64,000 bases of DNA, taken from an uncultured Salinisphaerales bacterium (lineage in GTDB: Bacteria; Pseudomonadota; Gammaproteobacteria; Nevskiales; CAJXLF01). Every line of letters starts with the position of its first letter. Position 1 is the first letter of the stretch. The stretch lies in assembly GCA_913055805.1 (NCBI GenBank), contig CAJXLF010000001.1, positions 1 through 64,000 on the forward strand, given 5' to 3'. Shown here piece by piece: positions 1 through 5,808 of this stretch. The notes under the pieces were generated by a model. The model was not told the DNA's origin, made no database searches, and saw only the letters and a program-made list of their open reading frames with translations. The position numbers and the translations under genes were made by a program.

Positions 1-77
1 CAGGAAGGGTTGCACGTGGGTCAAAATTCGATGCAAATATATGTCTCTAGTGGGTCAGTTTTCGGTGCAATTCAACA
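1..77. mobile_element. Terminal repeats of an IS21-type element (partial)
   Basis: Two 21-bp direct repeats at 16-36 and 50-70 match at 17 positions; both begin GTGGGTCA and end TGCAA. Multiple GTGGGTCA...TGCAA repeats just inside a terminal CA are typical of IS21-family ends, and here the last CA falls at 76-77. The rest of the element (istA/istB) would lie outside the window. The coding frame of the IS3 transposase starts directly after this end, so I infer an IS21-type element jumped into the IS3 copy. Family assignment is from recall of end structure only. Confidence 0.5.
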
Positions 78-900
78 TCAATACCCTGTACGACGCCTGT
101 GCCATTTATTGAACGTATCCACCAGCGGCTTCTATGCCTGGCAGGGTCGACCCATGAGTCAGCACCGCAGGTATGACATCAAGCTGAAGTCCCTGATCGG
201 CGAATTGCACCAGGGCCACCGGCGCTGCTATGGCGCAGCGAGGATGCATCAGACACTGCGGCAGCAAGGGCATTCCTGCAGTAAACGCCGGGTGAATCGC
301 CTGATGCGGGACATGGGGATAAAGGCCCGCACCACGGGGCTGTATGCCTGGCGGCCCGGACAACATGCGTTTTATTCCAGTGCTGGCAATCAACTCAAGG
401 CCGCTGACAAGCCCACAACTACAGGCAGTCAGTGGGCCGGTGACTTCACCTATATCAAAACGCGTAATGGCTGGCTTTATCATGCTGTGGTTCTGGATTT
501 ATACAGCCGCAAGGTCATCGGCTGGTCTTTCAGTCGACAGCGTAATGCCGAGCTGACCAAGAGTGCCCTGCGTATGGCTATCACTCGTGAGCAGCCACAA
601 TCTGGCTGTATCTTTCATTCCGACCAGGGTATCGAATATGCCGCCCATGAGTATCGGGAACTGGTCGAGTCAGCTGGCCTGACCCGCAGTATGAGCCGCA
701 AGGGCAATCCGCTGGACAATGCCGTGGTGGAATCCTTCTTCCATACCCTCAAGGCCGAGCTGATTCACCAGAAATTATTCGACAACGAGATACAGGCCAC
801 CGCCCATATCGTGGAGTACATCGAGTTTTATAATCGCCAGCGATTACACTCATCTCTTGGCTATCAATCGCCGGAAAATTATGAAAAGCTTTGTGCGTAA
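10..900 (+). CDS. IS3-family transposase OrfB, 5' end replaced
   Basis: This is the catalytic subunit of an IS3-family transposase (DDE integrase, rve fold). The HTH_21-like region lies near residues 55-110 and the retroviral-type integrase core near 140-290. The DDE triad is visible as D145 (in WAGDFTYIKT), D205 (in FHSDQG) and E241 (in NAVVESFFH), with the family's usual 35-residue D-E spacing. The first 22 or so residues are encoded by the neighbouring IS21-type end and do not look like OrfB; the family-like sequence starts at YPVRRLC. OrfA, which normally supplies DNA binding and is joined by -1 frameshifting, is absent, so the copy is probably immobile although its catalytic residues are intact. 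Confidence 0.85.
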   Translation: MHVGQNSMQIYVSSGSVFGAIQHQYPVRRLCHLLNVSTSGFYAWQGRPMSQHRRYDIKLKSLIGELHQGHRRCYGAARMHQTLRQQGHSCSKRRVNRLMRDMGIKARTTGLYAWRPGQHAFYSSAGNQLKAADKPTTTGSQWAGDFTYIKTRNGWLYHAVVLDLYSRKVIGWSFSRQRNAELTKSALRMAITREQPQSGCIFHSDQGIEYAAHEYRELVESAGLTRSMSRKGNPLDNAVVESFFHTLKAELIHQKLFDNEIQATAHIVEYIEFYNRQRLHSSLGYQSPENYEKLCA

Positions 901-927
901 TGTGTCCACTAAAGTGGTGATAGATCA
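78..927 (+). mobile_element. IS3-family element, left part missing
   Basis: The segment holds an IS3 orfB and, after its stop codon, a right end of the form GTCCACT...AGTGG...TAGATCA (901-927), which resembles an IS3-family inverted repeat. The matching left end and orfA are not present: sequence left of about 78 belongs to a different element type. The right end runs straight into half of an integron attC site (about 928-951). Confidence 0.6.
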
Positions 928-951
928 AGCCCCTTCACTCAGGCGTTATGC
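928..951 (+). other. Right half of an integron attC site (attC1)
   Basis: The sequence CTTCACTCAGGCGTTATG carries the right-hand L'/R' part of an attC site; compare CTTAACTCAGGCGTTAG in the complete site at 1558-1620. Recombination would occur between G945 and T946. The left half is missing because the IS3 right end abuts it. This marks the left border of the higBA cassette. Confidence 0.6.
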
Positions 952-956
952 GGCAT

Positions 957-991
957 TTGTTGCGTGATGCGCAACATGCTATACTCCTTGA
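957..991 (+). promoter_or_regulatory. higBA promoter and operator
   Basis: A -35 TTGTTG (957-962) and -10 TATACT (980-985) are separated by 17 bp. A perfect palindrome, TGTTGCG-TGATG-CGCAACA (958-976), covers the -35 and spacer and is the likely HigA/HigBA operator. The -10 ends only 6 bp before the higB ATG at 992, so transcription should begin at or next to the start codon, giving a leaderless message. There is no Shine-Dalgarno sequence. Confidence 0.65.
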
Positions 992-1270
992 ATGATTAAG
1001 TCGTTCCGCCATAAAGGGCTGAAGAAGTATTTCGAGACGGGTTCAAAGTCCGGAATTCAGTCAAAACATGCGAAGCGATTGAGGATGCAACTTGTCGCCC
1101 TGGATACCGCCTCGGTGATTGAAGACATGGATATCCCCGGCTTCAAGTTTCATCCGCTTAAAGGTTCAGATAAAGGCCGTTGGTCTATCTGGGTAAATGG
1201 TAATTGGCGCATTACATTTGAGTTTCGTGATGGCCATGCATACGTACTTGATTACGAGGATTATCACTGA
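992..1270 (+). CDS. higB: HigB-type toxin (RelE superfamily mRNA interferase)
   Basis: The 92-residue protein belongs to the HigB-1 branch of RelE/ParE toxins, which cut mRNA on the ribosome. Family signatures are visible: HPLKG at 54-58, RWSIWVNGNWRITF at 63-76 and the C-terminal DYEDYH. The toxin gene precedes its antitoxin, the normal order for higBA. The stop codon overlaps the higA ATG by one base, so the two are co-translated. The pair fills one integron cassette (946-1614). Its start lies directly at the predicted transcription start. Length is normal for the family. Confidence 0.92.
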   Translation: MIKSFRHKGLKKYFETGSKSGIQSKHAKRLRMQLVALDTASVIEDMDIPGFKFHPLKGSDKGRWSIWVNGNWRITFEFRDGHAYVLDYEDYH

Positions 1271-1563
1271 TGACTATGCACAATCCTCCGCATCCCGGTG
1301 AATTTATCCGGGAAGTCTATCTGGAGCCGTTTGAAATTACGGGCAGGCAGCTTTCTGCCAAGCTTGGTGTATCGCCCTCCACCCTAAATCGTGTATTAAA
1401 TGGCACTAGCGGTATTAGCTCCGAGATGGCTTTGCGCCTTTCTAAGGCGCTGGGACGCAGCCCTGAGAGTTGGCTGACAATGCAGGATAACTACGATCTT
1501 TGGCAGGCACGCAAGTCTATCAATTTGAAGGCGGTGCAGAAAATCGAGTTTCATGCCGCATAA
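1270..1563 (+). CDS. higA: HigA-type antitoxin (XRE HTH)
   Basis: This 97-residue protein is the cognate antitoxin and autorepressor. Residues about 14-70 form an XRE/Cro-type helix-turn-helix, including the typical GRQLSAKLGVSPSTLNRVLNG stretch. It begins at the ATG overlapping the higB stop; a second in-frame ATG two codons later is also possible. The TAA stop (1561-1563) falls inside the left core (GCATAAC) of the next attC site, so the reading frame ends as the recombination site begins. That is the compact arrangement expected of an integron cassette. Confidence 0.92.
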   Translation: MTMHNPPHPGEFIREVYLEPFEITGRQLSAKLGVSPSTLNRVLNGTSGISSEMALRLSKALGRSPESWLTMQDNYDLWQARKSINLKAVQKIEFHAA

Positions 1564-1620
1564 CAATTCGCTCAAGCCCGGGACGCCGAAAAGCGCCGCC
1601 ACTTAACTCAGGCGTTAGAA
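1558..1620 (+). other. Integron attC site (attC2)
   Basis: This is a 63-bp site of the classic 59-base-element form. The left core is GCATAAC (1558-1564), the right core GTTAGAA (1614-1620), with inner L boxes GCTCAAG (1570-1576) and CTTAACTC (1602-1609). The two halves pair imperfectly, as required for the folded single-strand substrate of the integron integrase. Strand exchange would be between G1614 and T1615. It closes the higBA cassette and opens the brnTA cassette. Confidence 0.85.
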
Positions 1621-1636
1621 GCCGCAGAACCATAAT

Positions 1637-1671
1637 TTGAAAATATACTCTATAGGTATATTATTTATACC
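1637..1671 (+). promoter_or_regulatory. brnTA promoter and operator
   Basis: A -35 TTGAAA (1637-1642) and a -10 TATTAT (1659-1664) are 16 bp apart. A perfect palindrome AATATAC-TCTATAG-GTATATT (1642-1662) lies between and over them, a good candidate site for the BrnA autorepressor. The -10 is 7 bp from the brnT ATG, so the message is again predicted to be leaderless. Confidence 0.6.
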
Positions 1672-1929
1672 ATGTTTGAATTTGACGAAACCAAGAGCAA
1701 GTCCAATCTTAAGAAGCATGGAATTGACTTTGTTCAGGCCCAGGCACTTTGGGAGGATGCAGAGCTCCTGGAAATCCCAGCCAAAACGCTTGATGAATCC
1801 CGCTCTTTAGTTATTGGCACTATCAAAGGCAAACACTGGTCCGCAGTTATTACTTATCGCGGGGAAAATATCCGCATCATCTCGGTACGACGCTCACGAG
1901 ATGAGGAGGTCGCTCTATATGAAAGCTAA
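1672..1929 (+). CDS. brnT: BrnT-family toxin
   Basis: The 85-residue protein matches the BrnT ribonuclease toxins (RelE-like fold). Hallmarks seen are FEFDETKSKSNLKKHGIDF near the N-terminus, the ALWED segment, and the C-terminal IRIISVRRSRDEE...Y. The ATG at 1672 follows the promoter so closely that no Shine-Dalgarno is present. The end overlaps the antitoxin start by 11 bp. The gene is the first of the second integron cassette (1615-2185). BrnTA systems are known to repress themselves and to stabilise mobile DNA; stabilising the array here is an inference. Confidence 0.92.
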   Translation: MFEFDETKSKSNLKKHGIDFVQAQALWEDAELLEIPAKTLDESRSLVIGTIKGKHWSAVITYRGENIRIISVRRSRDEEVALYES

Positions 1930-2173
1930 AGTATTTGATCGTAAATTCGATGAAGGCGAAGACATTTTGGAGGCTCTCGATTTGTCGAAGGCCAGGCGTC
2001 CCATGCAGGAGCAAAAGCGGGTTAATGTCGACTTTCCTAGCTGGATGGTTGCTCGCTTAGACAGAGAGGCTCGTCGCCTTGGTGTAAGCAGACAATCCAT
2101 CATCAAAGTCTGGCTATCCGAGCGTCTGGAAGAAACGGCTTCTAACAAGTCACTCAACAAGGACGCGCAATAA
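1919..2173 (+). CDS. brnA: BrnA-family antitoxin
   Basis: The 84-residue antitoxin has the family layout: an N-terminal toxin-wrapping segment (MKAKVFDRKFDEGEDI) and a C-terminal ribbon-helix-helix with the VNVDFPSWMVARLDREARRLGVSRQS pattern split over residues 38-62. The ATG at 1919 is chosen because it has a strong AGGAGG 9 bp upstream (1904-1909) inside brnT; an upstream in-frame start would add 35 unrelated residues. The last 10 or so residues (from SNKSLNKDAQ) are encoded by the attC site itself, so the antitoxin tail depends on which cassette follows only beyond the stop at 2171-2173. Confidence 0.92.
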   Translation: MKAKVFDRKFDEGEDILEALDLSKARRPMQEQKRVNVDFPSWMVARLDREARRLGVSRQSIIKVWLSERLEETASNKSLNKDAQ

Positions 2174-2191
2174 ATTGCTCCGGCGTTAGGC
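2140..2191 (+). other. Integron attC site (attC3)
   Basis: The right core GTTAGGC (2185-2191) is a perfect GTTRRRY. The left core is TTCTAAC (2140-2146), and the inner boxes GTCACTCAAC and GCTCCGGC flank a short hairpin that includes GCGCAATAAATTGC. It is 52 bp long, short for an attC. Exchange point G2185/T2186. The left half is also coding sequence for the BrnA C-terminus. Confidence 0.8.
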
Positions 2192-2202
2192 ACACGCAAT
2201 TT

Positions 2203-2985
2203 ATGAATCCAGGGAAACCGACATTTGCACGCTTGGAACATTTCCATGTGCACAGCGCATCACTTCTCCTTGTGCTTCTATTATGTGCTGATCTTGCCTT
2301 TATTGTGCTTCATTCAGTAAATGTTCTATCCCCTTTACTAAATAATCCACTGCTTTCGCTGCAAAAGGACAATGGCTACCCTGAGTTTTTTCAGTATATA
2401 AAGTGGTCCTGGATAATAGCTCTGCTGACATATGTTTCTATAACACGGCGGTCGTTGAACTTCAGTGCATGGGGGGTATTTTTCACATACCTGCTTTTCG
2501 ATGACGCATTGGCAATCCACGAGAAGGTGGGAGAGCGTATAGCTCGCAATCTTACAATGATTCCTCCTCTTGGATTGAGGCTTCAAGATATTGGAGAATT
2601 GGCAGTTACGGGCGTAGCTGGAGCGTTTTTATTGTCCTTTGTTTTAGTGTCTTATAGATATGGACCGAAAACATTCAGGAAAATGTCACATGATTTGTTT
2701 CCGCTAATTTTTGCCTTGGCCTTCTTCGGTGTTTTCGTCGACATGCTACATATTTCTATTCAGCCAGGCTGGAAAACAAATCAAGTGTTGACGGTTATTG
2801 AAGACGGCGGCGAAATGATTATCGCAAGCATTATCTGTTGGTATATCTTTCTGCTGTCCGTGCGAGATGAAAATGTCACTACATATCTTTTTGATTTCAT
2901 ACACTCAGTCCTAGCAAGGCGCTCACCTGCTGCTGTTCCGCTACGCTCCATAGCAGCAGGTGAACTCAGGCGTTTTCCTGAATGA
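2203..2985 (+). CDS. Multispanning membrane protein of unknown function (integron cassette)
   Basis: A 260-residue protein with about six hydrophobic segments (near residues 18-40, 68-84, 88-104, 132-152, 164-186 and 208-226). I do not recognise the family. Acidic and histidine residues sit in or beside the membrane segments: DDALAIHE (103-110), LQDIGE, FVDMLHI and VIEDGGEM, a pattern that could bind metal or carry protons; this is only a suggestion. The gene is clearly AT-richer than its surroundings, a sign of a different source. Its ATG is 17 bp after the cassette border, with no room for a promoter and no Shine-Dalgarno, so expression would rely on upstream cassettes. The C-terminal 25 or so residues are read from attC4. 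Confidence 0.75.
   Translation: MNPGKPTFARLEHFHVHSASLLLVLLLCADLAFIVLHSVNVLSPLLNNPLLSLQKDNGYPEFFQYIKWSWIIALLTYVSITRRSLNFSAWGVFFTYLLFDDALAIHEKVGERIARNLTMIPPLGLRLQDIGELAVTGVAGAFLLSFVLVSYRYGPKTFRKMSHDLFPLIFALAFFGVFVDMLHISIQPGWKTNQVLTVIEDGGEMIIASIICWYIFLLSVRDENVTTYLFDFIHSVLARRSPAAVPLRSIAAGELRRFPE
2909..2978 (+). other. Degenerate integron attC site (attC4)
   Basis: A 12-bp perfect inverted repeat, TCACCTGCTGCT (2923-2934) and AGCAGCAGGTGA (2952-2963), is flanked by decayed cores TCCTAGC (2909-2915; expected YYYAAC) and GTTTTCC (2972-2978; expected GTTRRRY), with AACTCAGGCGTT retained. The site ends the third cassette and, with no further attC seen to the right, the array. Confidence 0.7.
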
Positions 2986-3287
2986 ACAACTCCCGACTAC
3001 GGGATCTCAAAGGACTGGGTCCGAAGTCCGAGCAGTGTTTGATGGATGTGGGCATCCATACCGCCGATGATTTGAGAAACCTGGGGCCGGTGAGGGCGTA
3101 TCTTTTGATGCAGCAGGCGTCCGCCGCCAGGCCCAGCCTGAATTTTCTTTATGCGATGGTGGGTGCCCTGGAAAACAGGCACTGGACCGAGATTGCTCAA
3201 TCGGAAAGGGGGCGTCTGTTGTTGGAGCTGGAGGGCTATTCCGAATTGGAGGCATTGATACGGACCGGCGAGGCCTTTTCGGAATGA
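2982..3287 (+). CDS. TfoX C-terminal domain protein
   Basis: The 101-residue protein is a stand-alone TfoX_C domain, a helix-hairpin-helix fold found in the C-terminal half of the competence regulator TfoX/Sxy. The conserved pattern LKGLGPKSEQCLMDVGI, DDLRNLGPVRAY and LNFLYAMVGALENRHW is plain. The N-terminal TfoX domain is absent, as in many genomes. The ATG overlaps the stop of the preceding cassette ORF (ATGA) and lies 10 bp after the attC4 exchange point, so it may be translated by coupling. It overlaps the following acetyltransferase gene by 4 bp. The role of such short forms is not established. Confidence 0.85.
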   Translation: MNNSRLRDLKGLGPKSEQCLMDVGIHTADDLRNLGPVRAYLLMQQASAARPSLNFLYAMVGALENRHWTEIAQSERGRLLLELEGYSELEALIRTGEAFSE

Positions 3288-3739
3288 TTGCGGGTGATAT
3301 CAGCCAGCAAGATGTACCGGTGATTCGCGCGCATGCCGCCGGCGACTATCAAACGCTCGGGGAAATTTACCACCAGACACGCCTCAGGGCATTTCATTGG
3401 CTGCCGCCAGACTCAATCAGTATTGAGGATTTCGCACGTGATACCGAGGGCGAAAGAATCTGGGTGGCCGAGGTAAATGCTCAGGTTATCGGCTTTATTT
3501 CAGTCTGGGAGCCCGAGAATTTCATTCATCATTTATATGTGTTGCCGGCGTTTGCCGGGCGCAATGTTGGATCGCAGCTTCTCCAGACGTGTCTTGCTTA
3601 TATCGGGTATCCGGCCCGGTTGAAGTGTGTTTCGGCGAATACCCGGGCGTTACAGTTCTATCGGGCCAGGGGCTGGCAAACCCTATCCGTGGACATGGGG
3701 CCGGAAGGCGAATATCAGCTGATGCAAATCAATGCATAA
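3284..3739 (+). CDS. GNAT-family N-acetyltransferase
   Basis: A 151-residue acetyltransferase of the GNAT fold. The acetyl-CoA loop is seen as the YVLPAFAGRNVGSQLL segment (about residues 86-101), and the C-terminal NTRALQFYRARGW motif follows the usual N-x-x-A-x-x-F-Y-x-x-x-G-F pattern. The substrate is unknown. The start overlaps the TfoX_C gene (ATGA) and the end overlaps the next ORF by 8 bp, so 2982-4124 reads as one tight operon just outside the integron array. Confidence 0.85.
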   Translation: MIAGDISQQDVPVIRAHAAGDYQTLGEIYHQTRLRAFHWLPPDSISIEDFARDTEGERIWVAEVNAQVIGFISVWEPENFIHHLYVLPAFAGRNVGSQLLQTCLAYIGYPARLKCVSANTRALQFYRARGWQTLSVDMGPEGEYQLMQINA

Positions 3740-4124
3740 CTATGTGAGTCTGGCCGTGGCCGGGTTCTTTGATGCGTTCGTGGAAGCCTTCAAGACCTTC
3801 GACGGCGCTGTCATCGCTGCGCGGTATGCTTCGCCTTATACCGCGATAAAGTCGGATGGCGGACATATACACCTGGGCTCACCGGCCGAAACGGCCGGGT
3901 ACTTCCAGGAATTTCTCGATGACTATTATGCAAAGGGTTGCCGCGCCTGTGGCTACAAGTGGCTGGAGGTTGCGCCTTTGAACGAAGGCGCCTTTATGGC
4001 CACAGTAACCTGGGAGCTGTACAACAGCGCCGGTGGTGTCATCAGCTCATGGCGAGAGTCCTATCAGCTTGCATATGCGGGCGAGCGGTTGGTGGTTTTT
4101 GCCTCTATTGATCATGCTGCATGA
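3732..4124 (+). CDS. SnoaL/NTF2-like protein
   Basis: A 130-residue protein with the length and alternating pattern of NTF2-like (SnoaL or DUF4440 type) domains: an N-terminal helix FFDAFVEAFKTFDGAVIAARYASPY split by an aromatic cluster, a GHIHLGSPAETAGYFQEFLDDY helix, and a C-terminal curved sheet ending in YAGERLVVFASIDHA. Function is unknown. It is the third gene of the overlapping set that begins with TfoX_C. The assignment is by pattern only. Confidence 0.7.
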   Translation: MHNYVSLAVAGFFDAFVEAFKTFDGAVIAARYASPYTAIKSDGGHIHLGSPAETAGYFQEFLDDYYAKGCRACGYKWLEVAPLNEGAFMATVTWELYNSAGGVISSWRESYQLAYAGERLVVFASIDHAA

Positions 4125-4209
4125 CATCGAGTGAAGGGACATCCTTTGCAAGGAGTGCTTACTTGTTCCGGTCGAATATGCACATGGTTGATGGACAGGC
4201 AGCCCGCAC

Positions 4210-4680
4210 ATGCACATTGAATTCAGACGACTGACGGAAGTCACCCAATCAGATCTCATCGCCTTGATGACGCATCCGCGGGTGCGGCAGCAGATGCCGC
4301 TGTTACAGGCCGGCTTTACAGAAGAAGACTGCGAGGCCTTTGTCGCCGTCAAGGAGCGGCTGTGGTCCGAACATGGTTACGGACCCTGGGCGTTCTTTAT
4401 TGACGGCACGTTTGCCGGTTGGGGTGGATTACAACCTGAGAATGGTGAGGCGGATCTGGGGTTGGTGTTGCATCCGCATTACTGGGGCGTGGGCAAGACC
4501 CTCTATAACAAAATTATTGAGCGGGCATTTGAAGACATGGGGTTGGAGACTTTTACGGTATTGCTGCCGCCAACCCGTACGCGTATCAAGGGCCTGTTGC
4601 GCCTGGGGTTTGTGGAAGATGGTGAGCTAATGGTGGAAGGTGAGCGTTTTATGCGTTTTCGCCTGAACCGGGCAGATTAG
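4210..4680 (+). CDS. GNAT acetyltransferase, RimJ/RimL type
   Basis: A 156-residue Acetyltransf_3-type protein: N-terminal FRRLTEVTQSDLIALMTHP, then GLQPENGEADLGLVLHPHYWG and GVGKTLYNKIIERAF, which carries the acetyl-CoA pyrophosphate loop. The YWGxG motif is usual for the RimL branch, where targets range from ribosomal protein N-termini to small molecules; the target here is unknown. An 85-bp gap separates it from the upstream operon. No good Shine-Dalgarno precedes the ATG, so the start is the least certain part. Confidence 0.85.
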   Translation: MHIEFRRLTEVTQSDLIALMTHPRVRQQMPLLQAGFTEEDCEAFVAVKERLWSEHGYGPWAFFIDGTFAGWGGLQPENGEADLGLVLHPHYWGVGKTLYNKIIERAFEDMGLETFTVLLPPTRTRIKGLLRLGFVEDGELMVEGERFMRFRLNRAD

Positions 4681-4696
4681 AGGGTGGTATTCATCA

Positions 4697-4987
4697 ATGA
4701 TTCTGGAAGTGGCGATTCTGAATGTGCGGCCGGGCCAGGCGTCCGAGTTCGAGGCCGGTTTTGCCAAAGCGCAGAGGATTATTGCCTCCATGCCGGGTTA
4801 CCTGTCGCATGAACTGCGGCGTTGTCTGGAAGTGGAGAATCGTTATCTGCTGCTGGTCCGTTGGGTGTCGGTCGAGGCGCATGAGGTGGGATTCCGCCAA
4901 TCTCCCGAATATCAGGAATGGAAGCGGTTACTGCATCATTTCTATGACCCCTTTCCCGAGGTTCATCATTATGAAGCGATTGAGTAA
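4697..4987 (+). CDS. Antibiotic-biosynthesis monooxygenase (ABM) domain protein
   Basis: A 96-residue dimeric alpha-beta barrel (ABM) protein. The family pattern is visible: MILEVAILNVRPGQASEFE at the N-terminus, MPGYLSHELRRCLEVENRYLLLVRW in the middle and a C-terminal HHFYDPFPEVHHYE. Such proteins act as cofactor-free monooxygenases on quinols or polyketides, or only as sensors. A GAGGGTGG precedes the ATG. The next gene starts on the base after the stop codon, and a MarR regulator follows, so the three probably form a response to reactive aromatics or quinones; this is inferred. Confidence 0.85.
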   Translation: MILEVAILNVRPGQASEFEAGFAKAQRIIASMPGYLSHELRRCLEVENRYLLLVRWVSVEAHEVGFRQSPEYQEWKRLLHHFYDPFPEVHHYEAIE

Positions 4988-5308
4988 ATGAGTGAGGCTG
5001 CCATGTATGCCGTGATTTTTACTGCTGAAATCAAGCAGCTGGATGACGACTACAGCGCTACGGCTCAGCGTATGCGTGACCTGGCGCTAAGTGAGTTCGG
5101 ATGCCTCGACTTCACATCCGCCTGTGAGGGCGGTCAGGAGATCGCCATTTCCTACTGGCCCAGCCTGGAAGCGATTCAGGCCTGGAAACAGCACCCGGAG
5201 CACAAGGCCGCGCAGGCCAAAGGGCGGTCCGTCTGGTATGCCCGTTATGACGTGAAGGTGGTCGAAGTGCTGCGCGCCTATGCCAGCCCCGGCGAAACCG
5301 GGCAGTAA
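4988..5308 (+). CDS. ABM-superfamily protein
   Basis: A 106-residue second ABM-like protein: MYAVIFTAEIKQLDDDYSATAQRMRDLA, GCLDFTSACEGGQEIAISYWPSLEAIQAWKQHPEHKAAQAKG. The WxxHxEHxxAQ pattern is typical of the YqjZ/HmoA-like branch. It starts directly after the stop of the first ABM gene; an alternative ATG five codons in (5003) would also fit. Translational coupling is likely. Function beyond a dimeric alpha-beta barrel is not clear. Confidence 0.85.
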   Translation: MSEAAMYAVIFTAEIKQLDDDYSATAQRMRDLALSEFGCLDFTSACEGGQEIAISYWPSLEAIQAWKQHPEHKAAQAKGRSVWYARYDVKVVEVLRAYASPGETGQ

Positions 5309-5315
5309 CATTTTT

Positions 5316-5341
5316 CATATGTTTGACTAATCAAGCATATG
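5316..5341. promoter_or_regulatory. Palindromic operator upstream of marR-type gene
   Basis: CATATG (5316-5321) and CATATG (5336-5341) enclose TTGA (5323-5326) and TCAA (5331-5334). Apart from one base pair and the 4-bp centre the 26-bp site is fully symmetric. TTGA-n4-TCAA cores of this kind are typical of MarR operators. It lies 43 bp before the MarR ATG and 8 bp after the ABM operon, so autoregulation is the simplest reading. Confidence 0.6.
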
Positions 5342-5384
5342 TATTTATATTTGCGCGATCAATTATCAGTCAAGGTATTGCCCG

Positions 5385-5804
5385 ATGGCCGCCACCTCTT
5401 CGAGCGAGCTGGTTCTGCAGCTTGCACAAGTCCATACGAAGTTCCAGAAACAGCTCAGCGGTCCGTTCTCGCAGCATGGCATCAGCTTTACCGAATACCT
5501 GGTGCTGAGGGAACTGGCCAATGCCGCCAATAACAGAATGCGCCGCATTGATCTGGCCCAGGCCGTTGGCCTGAGTGCTTCCGGTGTGACCCGCTTGCTT
5601 AACCCGATGGAAAAAATTGGCCTCATTACAAAGGAAGAAGCTCCCCGTGATGCCAGGGTAAGCCTGGTGGCGTTGACCAGCGCAGGCGAGAGTGTTTTTC
5701 AGGATGCCAGCGTGACTTTCGGGCAGACAGTGGAATGGCTACTTGAGCCGATTGCGGCAAAAGAGCGAGCCGTTCTTTCGAAACTGTTTTCGATCCTGCT
5801 TTAG
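5385..5804 (+). CDS. MarR-family transcriptional regulator
   Basis: A 139-residue winged-helix regulator. Segments LRELANAANNRMRRIDLAQAVGLSASGVTRLLNPMEKIGLI form the helix-turn-helix in two parts (residues about 45-86), followed by the wing with the D-A-R signature (PRDARVSLVALT). MarR proteins usually repress themselves and neighbouring genes and let go on binding an aromatic ligand. The palindrome at 5316-5341 is the likely operator. It is convergent with the following oxygenase gene, with 4 bp between them. Confidence 0.9.
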   Translation: MAATSSSELVLQLAQVHTKFQKQLSGPFSQHGISFTEYLVLRELANAANNRMRRIDLAQAVGLSASGVTRLLNPMEKIGLITKEEAPRDARVSLVALTSAGESVFQDASVTFGQTVEWLLEPIAAKERAVLSKLFSILL

Positions 5805-5808
5805 CTGC

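Noticed and set aside
4125-4209. Possible further attC site after the NTF2-like gene
   Set aside because: No GTTRRRY/RYYYAAC core pair or stem; the cassette array appears to end at 2978.
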